A DNA stretch of 49,470 nucleotides from Stramenopiles sp. TOSAG23-2 (Eukaryota; Sar). Position 1 is the first letter of the stretch. Every line of letters starts with the position of its first letter. The notes beneath the pieces were generated by a model. The model saw only the letters and a program-made list of their open reading frames with translations, was not told the DNA's origin and searched no databases. The stretch is taken from positions 1-49,470 of the forward strand of contig LT649273.1 of the NCBI GenBank assembly GCA_900128395.1, given 5' to 3'. The translations under genes and the position numbers were made by a program. Positions 42,387 to 49,470 of this stretch are shown here, in pieces.

Positions 42387-43533
42387 AAAAATGTTTTTTA
42401 TATGACTGAACACTCATTAGATTTTACGAAATTCGTACCAGTTCGTAATATTATCTAAAATCATAATATAATACCCGAAGCTTCGATAAAATAAAAATTA
42501 CGTACGGCGGAATATTTTTTTTATATTATATTTTACGACGTATAAAAATAAAAAAATATTGAAAAAGATTATATGTATATTAATATAAAAAAATCTTCCG
42601 TATTATTTATGATAAAATATCATACTAAATTAAACTAATGGATTAATATTTATGATTAGTTAAATTTTACAACACTTTGTAAGTTATAATAATTGTAACT
42701 TCTCGTGGCGAATACTATGTTCAATACTTCTAACTCAGAGATGCAGTTTTAATCCTACTATTAATAGTAAAGGTCTAAAATGCACGTCTGCACTCTTCAT
42801 TCCAGTCCAGGCACTCCAGCACTCCAGCACTCAAGCACATATCCTCGTATGTTTATCAATTAATTCCAATTAAGTGTTTTATAGAATTTTTTTGTACTAA
42901 GTGCTAAATTGATTGCAAAAATCCAAAATTTTTTGGATAGAATTTTACTATATAAAAGTATATTATTTTACAATATAAGTAAGAGAAAATTAAGTTGCAA
43001 AGGGTTTTTTTGTGTAAAAATTTGATACTTTTATTAGTGCTAAAATAGCAGGTAAATTTTGTGATTTTGATGGAGACAAAAGTTAAAATTATTTTGTGTT
43101 TTCGCTACATTTTGTGTTTGAGCAAGTATTTTTACTAACAATTTGCTTCTACAATAGACACAGGAGGGCTTAAAAAATGTGCAAGAAAAGTCTAAAAAGT
43201 CATCGGTGGAACAAATTGCCGTGGCATGTGCATGGCTATTTTTTTCACTATAAAAAACCTTGTTGTTGTTTGGTTTTTTTTTCAATCTAAATCATCATCC
43301 AAAAAAAACCAACAACATACAGAGGTACTTAGACTAATCTGCACATCTGGTAATATATAGTCCAGAAAATAGGAATAAATAAATTAATATTAATAATATC
43401 ACACTAACACTGTCTATGTCTGTATAAAGTATTGTATCTTCCCCATAAATCAAAACATAAACGTAAGAAGAATTCGTTTCGACAATATACAGTAGACCAA
43501 CCATAGGATAGAAAATTTGGCATTGGTGACAGT
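42387..43533. other. Intergenic region upstream of the NLR-like gene
   Basis: 1.15 kb, AT-rich. A CACTCCAGCACTCCAGCACT micro-repeat lies near 42810-42829. ORFs here (such as 43040-43285, minus) show no family features. Palindromic ACGTACG and ACGACGT fragments lie near 42500-42540, just after the upstream stop. Confidence 0.4.
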
Positions 43534-46500
43534 ATGTCACTGCCAAATCTTTTTGATGAGGAACTGGGAGAATTTAACTTACAGGAAGAATTACATGACG
43601 GCAATCTTTTGGATATGGAGGAGAGTAACTTTAATGCTATATTCGATAATTCCCAGAACTCAAATCTATCACGTTCTGAAAGTGGAGGGTCATTAAGGAT
43701 GGCATCAAACGCTATTACTACTACAACAACTATAACTACTACTACTACTAATAATAACGATAATAATAACAATAGCGATAATAATAACAATAGCAATGAC
43801 TATAATAATATACAAGACGACACTGGCAGTTTGAAATTGCCCCATATTTTGGAAATAACAATTTATGAAAAAACGACTACAACCACCGGTTCAAGTAATG
43901 GTGAAAGTACTTCAAGTGGAGGTGAGAAGGGTACTACTTTTAATAAAAAAATTACTGAAGTTACAGATGACTTCTATCCTGAAAAACAAAGAAAGAAAGA
44001 AACAAAAGAGCGTATTTTCAATGTGTTAGCAAAAGCTCGTAGGTGTAGACTTAAACGAATTTCTGGAGAAACAGGCGGAGTATATTGTTGGAGTTTGCAA
44101 GATGGAAAAAATGTTACTCTGAATTCGAATACGCAAATCAAGTTAAATAAAGAAATTAAACTTCCAACTTCTTTATTTAAAAGTAGTGTAACAAGGAATT
44201 TACGAATATTTCATTTGTCTAAAAATACTGAAAAGAAAGAAAAAGTCCTAATTAAAATTGATTTTATTCCCGAATTTTATTTTGATGCTTTCAAAGTTTA
44301 TCGGAAACGGGGGAAAAGTAATAATTCTAAAAGGCCTGCGATTGATGATATAAATAAATCGCCTACAAAAACATTGAAAACCGATGGTGTCATGATCAAT
44401 TTTGAACATGGTGAGATTGGTAGTGGGATTCCGGAGGATTCTCCAATCCAAAAAGTTTCTGATGGTGGATTTTCCAAGTATCATTCAATTAGCGCGAATA
44501 AAGTAACTGGCATCAAAGGTAATTTTATTACCCTAGTAGCCGATCAACTGGCTGTATTGAGCGATCCAAACTTTAAAATTTTGATATCAAAATGTGATAA
44601 TAACATTTTGAACAAAGTTGTGAAATTAAATTTGTACAATTATGAATGGAAGATGAAAGCCGAAAGCAGCAATGGCGCTAAAGATGCTGGACCAATTGCA
44701 ACAGATTTATGGAAATTAGGTAAGGAAATAAACATTCCTTTAGTTAAATTTGAAAATGATGAAGTGGAAGTGACGGAGGAAAACATTAAAAGACGGGCGA
44801 TGGATGGTAGACGTTTGGTTGTTAATTCAAATGCACTGAATACATTAAATTTAAAATGTATTAAGGAATTAAATGAGAATCAAGATAAATTTTCAAACCA
44901 GCAAAAAGAATTAGTCATAGCTTATAGAAGTAAATTGGATAACGTTTATCGTCGCTTGTTGCCCTTTGAAAGCCATGTTGAAGATAATCGAATGAACGTC
45001 GAAGGCAATAAAATGCAGATTGCAATGTTAGAAAAACGCGTTGATAATCTTGAATCAACGAAAGTAAGCACAAGCAATATAAATAAAGTACAAGTACCTC
45101 CAGGTATTATCATCCTGTGTATTTCACCAAACGAAAAAGTGGCCGTTAAACAATTGTTTGAAAGTGAAGCAAAAACAATTTCTGAACATACTGGAGCTAT
45201 TGTTTACAGTGGAAATTTTGAAGGTGCACTGTCAACTATTGTATCTAACAAAAATTCCATTAAATGGGTGCATTTTATTGGACGAGAAACAGAGGCTTTA
45301 TTAGTTGGAGAACGTGGGCATGAAGTAGATGAACAAAGAGCAGGTTTTGTATTTTTTGCAGGGAATAATTACGAATATGTCGAAAAGCGGAAACTTATCG
45401 ATGCGCTATGCAGTTTAAAAGACAAAATTAAATTAATATCTGTCAATGCTGCCAACACTGAAGAATTAGTCAATGGTTTCTCGGTTGGAGGTATCGAAGC
45501 GGCATGGGGATGGACTGGTCAAATAAATGTTGAAGCTGCAAAAATATTTGGGGAAGAATTTTACAAACGGCTCAATGGAGATGCAATGGGAAATACATAT
45601 GATGCCTATAGGCAAACAATTTCTTTTGTGGAAAACATAATGCAAATTCAAGATGTAGTTTCTAAGAAACATTCCAAAGGCACTAGCAATCTGATTCATC
45701 CAAAGTATTTATTCGGAAACCTAACAAGAAATTTAGAGACAAGTTCTTCCAAGCAATATGACCAGACTTTAGTAGGATTACCTTGTTATATGGAAAACCA
45801 AGCATGCTCATTACTCAAAACAAAACTTTGTCCGCAAAATTTTCAACATAGAATATCAAGTACATATAATCAATTTCACAAAAATTCTCGCAAATGGATA
45901 TTTCAGGAGATACAAAGGTGGAATTCACGGGAAAAAAATATTACTGAAAATAGTCGCATGCTTATATTATCTGGTATTGGCGGCATTGGTAAAAGCACCA
46001 TAGCAAGTGTGCTTGCAAAAGGAAAAAACCCAGCAAATATCGACGTAATTGCGCATTTTTTTTGTAATCATTCGATTGAGTTGAAAAAAAGACCATATAA
46101 TGTGTTAACAACTATTGCATTTCAGCTGGCACAGAAGATAGTTTCGTATCGGAAAAAGTTAAGAGAAGTAATGTTTAATATTAATGAAAATATGAAGTTG
46201 GAAGATCTATTCGAATTATTGTTTCAGCCACTACATGAAATTTGGAGAATAACAGCAATTGATTGTAATCGTTCAGTAATCTTAATTGATGGATTAGATG
46301 AATGTGGCCCAACTGATGAGAAAAATAATTTATTGAATTGTATACAAAAGCATTTTCATAAAATGCCAGAATGGCTTTCGTTTATCGTTACCACACGCCC
46401 TGAAGATTATACTATGAAACGTTTGAAACATTTTGGACCTATCGAGATATGCGCAGAGTCGGAAAATAATATTATTGACATAAAAAGCTATTTACGCTTC

Positions 46501-49311
46501 AAATTAGAGGAGCAAAATGTAAAAATGAAGGATCTAGACAAAGGGATTGAAATTCTTGTATATAAATCTGAAAATTTGTTTATCTATGCACAACATATGG
46601 TTCAGGAAATAAGTAAGAAAAACAACGTTTCGTTGGAAGAATTAGCTAAGTTTCCAGATGGTATTAAAGGCTTTTATGAAGACCAATTTGGGCGAATACT
46701 TGGGAACAGAACGAAACATTTTGATTTAGATATGAATTATAATGATTGGATTAGCTCTTGCGAATGGAACATCATTCAAACTGCAATGATTTCACAGGAG
46801 CCATTGAATTTAATGCTGTTGAAAGGCTTTGTCGATAAATTCCCTGAAAGTGAGAGAGAGGTGCGAAAATTAAAAGAAAATTTGTCTATATTTTTCCCAA
46901 TTCGAAATGGTACTATTCAAATTTATCATAAAAGTCTCAGCGAATGGCTTACGGATGAAAACCGGCGAGAACATGATTTATACGTAGATAAAAAAAAAGA
47001 ACATGCTAAAATGGGGAACAAGTGCATTGATATTATACACCGATGCTTGAAAAATGGTAATGCTGCAGAAATGGAGATGTTTCAATATGCCCTGAGGCAT
47101 GGAATCAAACATTTATGCATGGGAGATTTGGGGAAAAAAGCGAAAAATCTCATGTTTGAATTTAAATGGTTATTGGAAAGAGCAAAAATAGGCCCTGCAA
47201 ACGAATTGATCAGCGATGCAAACATCGCATTAGAATGCAATAGTAAGGATAAATCATTTATGTTGTTACGAAATGCTTTAAGATTATCGCAAGGTGGGCT
47301 GGAGATGGACCCATTACAAATTGCAGGGCAATTAGTTGCCCGTTTGATGAGCTTTGATGGTAAAATGGAAGAGATTTCCATATTATTAAAAAGTATAAAA
47401 GAATGGAAAGGACCAGAAGATCGAAAGGGATGGTGGTATCCAGTCGCTCAGACTTATCAAGTCGCTGGAGGACAATGCGAAGCAACATTATTAGGGCATG
47501 AGGATGGAGTATTGAGTGTAGATATCAGCCATGATGGCAAGAACTTAGCATCTGGATCCAGCGATGGGACTGTAAAAATATGGAATGCACAAGGTGGAAT
47601 ATGCATAACCACATTGATGGGACATTTTGATGAAGTCAATTCAGTTGCATTTGATGCATCCTGCAAGAAAGTAGTATCAGGTTCGAAAGACAAAAGAATT
47701 ATTGTTTGGGATTTAGTTTTGAATAACTATATAGTATTGGGAGATGGATCGAAGTGCCATTCGGATGAAGTTGCATCAGTCTCTTTTAATTATGATGGAA
47801 CAATGGTTGTTTCAGGCTCAAACGATAAAAGTATTAAAATATGGGATGTAGAGACTAGAAAATGTATTTGTACGTTCAGTGGCTGTCCTAGCGACTACGG
47901 CGAAATAACAGAGACAGAGAATATTAATAACAATCATGATGGCCATTCAGAAGCAGTATTATCTGTTAAATTTAGTAGCAATGGTACGAAGATTTTATCA
48001 AGTTCGTATGATGGAAGTATAAAAATCTGGAATGTAGCAACAAAGCAATGCATGTGTACATTAGATGAACATACTGATGCTGTTAATTCAGTTTCATTTA
48101 GCACTGATGAAATGAAAGTAGTATCCGGTTCGGATGATGAAAGCATAAAAATATGGAATATTGCAGATAAAGAATGTATACATACATTAGAACACGATGA
48201 TCTATGGTCTGTTACTGCTGTTTTATTTGGCAATAACGATAAAATAGTTTTTTCATCATGCTGGAATTGCATAAAAACATGGGACGCACAGACTGGCAAC
48301 TGTTTGTCTACCTTTAATGGACATTCCGGTAGTATCAATACCATTGTACTTAACCATGACAATACACAAATTATTTCAGGTGCGTACGATAATAGCATAA
48401 AAATATGGACAATGATGGAAAATACAAAAATGGATATTACTATACCTGATAAGCATTCAGATTTTGTCAGTCTAGTTGCATTTAATAGTACCAATACCAT
48501 GATCGTATCGTGTTCACATGATACAAATATAAAATTATGGAGTAGTGAAAGTGGAAAATGCACAGCTACGCTATTTGGGCATTCAGATTGGGTCAATTGT
48601 GTTGCATTTGACGATAGTGATATGAAAATTATTTCAGGTTCAAATGATACATTTGTGAAGATTTGGGATGTGAAAACAAAACGATGCCTTTTGACATTAA
48701 TCGGACATGCAAGTTGGGTTGTATCAGCAACATTTAATGCAGATGGTACTAAAGCAGTATCAGCTTCAGATGATAATGGTATAAAAGTATGGAATATACA
48801 AAATGAAGGAAATTGTTTGTATACCTTTAATAATGTACCCCGATGCCCCCCAAGTCTTGACGGCGATGGGGAAAAAGTCAAAAAATTTGCTTATTTAACA
48901 CCACTAGTCGTTTTCAATCTGGATTCTAAAAAATTGTTGCATATTTCAATTGATAGCAATGGTAACAATGTAAAAAATATATTTGATTTAACAAAGAAAA
49001 ATGAAAAATGTATTTTTACTGGAAACAAGTTTCTCCCAGACAATGTTAAGGAAGACTTTTGGAGGAGGTTAAAAAAAATAACGCAACCGCTTGATATGAT
49101 GGAATCCATCTTCAAAAAAACAGCATCAGATAATCATGGACAAGAAAATACACATAATAATAATATTGATATCTTGTCTAATACGATTGGACTAGCGGCA
49201 GATGGAACAAATACAAATCCTGATTTGTTTTTTAATCCCAACAATCTACTTCTTGAACATGCAGTAACAACACATGGATCAAATGTACATATTCTTAAAC
49301 GAATGTTTTAA
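43534..49311 (+). CDS. NLR/STAND protein: CHAT-like domain, NACHT ATPase, ten WD40 repeats
   Basis: 1,925 residues, intronless. Residues 60-95 are Thr/Asn-rich. An unrecognised region (about 100-330) and a helical/coiled-coil region (about 340-515) follow. A CHAT-like domain lies at about 525-710: ILCISPNEK opening, KWVHFIGRE at 577-585, ISVNAAN at 635-641, and a closing EEFYKRL. NACHT follows: Walker A GIGGIGKST (814-822), Walker B VILIDGLDECG (915-925), and FIVTTRPED (sensor). A winged-helix/helical region (about 1140-1300) includes YALRHGIKHL. Ten WD40 repeats span about 1318-1766 (SGSSDGTVKIWN type), then an Asn-rich tail. The family senses ligands with WD40, oligomerises through NACHT and acts through its N-terminal effector. 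Here the CHAT catalytic residues appear replaced (R584, A640), so signalling by adaptor binding is more likely than proteolysis. Confidence 0.88.
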   Translation: MSLPNLFDEELGEFNLQEELHDGNLLDMEESNFNAIFDNSQNSNLSRSESGGSLRMASNAITTTTTITTTTTNNNDNNNNSDNNNNSNDYNNIQDDTGSLKLPHILEITIYEKTTTTTGSSNGESTSSGGEKGTTFNKKITEVTDDFYPEKQRKKETKERIFNVLAKARRCRLKRISGETGGVYCWSLQDGKNVTLNSNTQIKLNKEIKLPTSLFKSSVTRNLRIFHLSKNTEKKEKVLIKIDFIPEFYFDAFKVYRKRGKSNNSKRPAIDDINKSPTKTLKTDGVMINFEHGEIGSGIPEDSPIQKVSDGGFSKYHSISANKVTGIKGNFITLVADQLAVLSDPNFKILISKCDNNILNKVVKLNLYNYEWKMKAESSNGAKDAGPIATDLWKLGKEINIPLVKFENDEVEVTEENIKRRAMDGRRLVVNSNALNTLNLKCIKELNENQDKFSNQQKELVIAYRSKLDNVYRRLLPFESHVEDNRMNVEGNKMQIAMLEKRVDNLESTKVSTSNINKVQVPPGIIILCISPNEKVAVKQLFESEAKTISEHTGAIVYSGNFEGALSTIVSNKNSIKWVHFIGRETEALLVGERGHEVDEQRAGFVFFAGNNYEYVEKRKLIDALCSLKDKIKLISVNAANTEELVNGFSVGGIEAAWGWTGQINVEAAKIFGEEFYKRLNGDAMGNTYDAYRQTISFVENIMQIQDVVSKKHSKGTSNLIHPKYLFGNLTRNLETSSSKQYDQTLVGLPCYMENQACSLLKTKLCPQNFQHRISSTYNQFHKNSRKWIFQEIQRWNSREKNITENSRMLILSGIGGIGKSTIASVLAKGKNPANIDVIAHFFCNHSIELKKRPYNVLTTIAFQLAQKIVSYRKKLREVMFNINENMKLEDLFELLFQPLHEIWRITAIDCNRSVILIDGLDECGPTDEKNNLLNCIQKHFHKMPEWLSFIVTTRPEDYTMKRLKHFGPIEICAESENNIIDIKSYLRFKLEEQNVKMKDLDKGIEILVYKSENLFIYAQHMVQEISKKNNVSLEELAKFPDGIKGFYEDQFGRILGNRTKHFDLDMNYNDWISSCEWNIIQTAMISQEPLNLMLLKGFVDKFPESEREVRKLKENLSIFFPIRNGTIQIYHKSLSEWLTDENRREHDLYVDKKKEHAKMGNKCIDIIHRCLKNGNAAEMEMFQYALRHGIKHLCMGDLGKKAKNLMFEFKWLLERAKIGPANELISDANIALECNSKDKSFMLLRNALRLSQGGLEMDPLQIAGQLVARLMSFDGKMEEISILLKSIKEWKGPEDRKGWWYPVAQTYQVAGGQCEATLLGHEDGVLSVDISHDGKNLASGSSDGTVKIWNAQGGICITTLMGHFDEVNSVAFDASCKKVVSGSKDKRIIVWDLVLNNYIVLGDGSKCHSDEVASVSFNYDGTMVVSGSNDKSIKIWDVETRKCICTFSGCPSDYGEITETENINNNHDGHSEAVLSVKFSSNGTKILSSSYDGSIKIWNVATKQCMCTLDEHTDAVNSVSFSTDEMKVVSGSDDESIKIWNIADKECIHTLEHDDLWSVTAVLFGNNDKIVFSSCWNCIKTWDAQTGNCLSTFNGHSGSINTIVLNHDNTQIISGAYDNSIKIWTMMENTKMDITIPDKHSDFVSLVAFNSTNTMIVSCSHDTNIKLWSSESGKCTATLFGHSDWVNCVAFDDSDMKIISGSNDTFVKIWDVKTKRCLLTLIGHASWVVSATFNADGTKAVSASDDNGIKVWNIQNEGNCLYTFNNVPRCPPSLDGDGEKVKKFAYLTPLVVFNLDSKKLLHISIDSNGNNVKNIFDLTKKNEKCIFTGNKFLPDNVKEDFWRRLKKITQPLDMMESIFKKTASDNHGQENTHNNNIDILSNTIGLAADGTNTNPDLFFNPNNLLLEHAVTTHGSNVHILKRMF

Positions 49312-49470
49312 AAAAATTTTCTTTAATATCTTGTGAAAAAAAATATAATACTATTAATAATAATACTTAGGTTAATACTATTTTTAATAAACACGTGAAA
49401 TTATTTTTATTACGGTATTGCCGATCTCAAAAATCATGCCGAAAACCTTACATCGATTAACATTCAAAAA

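Noticed and set aside
43040-43285. 81-codon minus-strand ORF upstream of the NLR gene
   Set aside because: Several Cys and Asn but no recognisable pattern, and no neighbouring coding signal.
47934-48881. 315-codon minus-strand ORF opposite the WD40 repeats
   Set aside because: The repeated WD40 codons keep the antisense frame open; the translation repeats with the same period and has no domain.
1-49470. Bacterial or viral origin of the whole window
   Set aside because: GltS, nitronate monooxygenase and CHAT/NACHT families are common in bacteria, but the introns, RRM, EF-hand, Deltex, PARP and cyclin domains and the lack of operons mark a nuclear genome.

Overview
The window is nuclear DNA from a unicellular eukaryote (a protist). 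It is strongly AT-rich, uses the standard stop codons, and carries long, mostly intronless genes on both strands. Eukaryote-only families are present: hnRNP-type RRM proteins, EF-hand/IQ proteins, RCC1, cyclin, Deltex and PARP. Asn and Lys homopolymer tracts are common, and three short GT-AG introns can be inferred. The mix of Pmp-type beta-helix/multi-pass membrane proteins, a eukaryotic ESS-type symporter and RCC1-IPT fusions would suit a SAR-type protist, but I cannot name the lineage. No tRNA, rRNA, CRISPR array, insertion sequence or complete transposon was seen.

Layout. 0-8 kb: a Pmp-repeat receptor/channel-like membrane protein (5' end possibly missing), an ESS (Na+/glutamate symporter-like) carrier, and a ubiquitin-like/WLM metalloprotease (Wss1 type). 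8.8-11.2 kb: a renalase-like FAD enzyme fused to an AKAP7-type 2H phosphoesterase. 11.2-14.5 kb: a gene-free stretch with tandem repeats. 14.5-24.4 kb: an EF-hand/IQ protein of possible ciliary type, an RCC1-IPT protein, a small SH3-like protein and a two-RRM hnRNP-like protein. 26-31.4 kb: a two-exon EF-hand protein, a nitronate monooxygenase, small membrane-protein ORFs, and a Lys/Asn-rich two-RRM protein.

The most remarkable part is 31.8-49.3 kb. Two long minus-strand reading frames join through a clean 138-nt intron that falls inside a RING finger. The result is a single protein of about 2,340 residues: ubiquitin-like domain, IQ motif, armadillo repeats, cyclin box, RING1-IBR, PARP catalytic domain, RING, Deltex C-terminal domain. 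In animals, PARP9 and DTX3L are separate partner proteins; here the ADP-ribosyltransferase and Deltex modules lie in one chain. Next to it is a protein with three ankyrin-like modules and a Cys-rich tail. Beyond that is an NLR/STAND protein (CHAT-like, NACHT, ten WD40 repeats) whose CHAT active-site residues are both replaced. Together these suggest, but do not prove, a stress or immune signalling neighbourhood.

A second theme is recent tandem duplication. Units of about 70-430 bp recur through the window. Those inside genes are exact multiples of three. Those outside genes are often not, and two of them copy a start codon, leaving short upstream ORFs that repeat the gene's own N-terminus.
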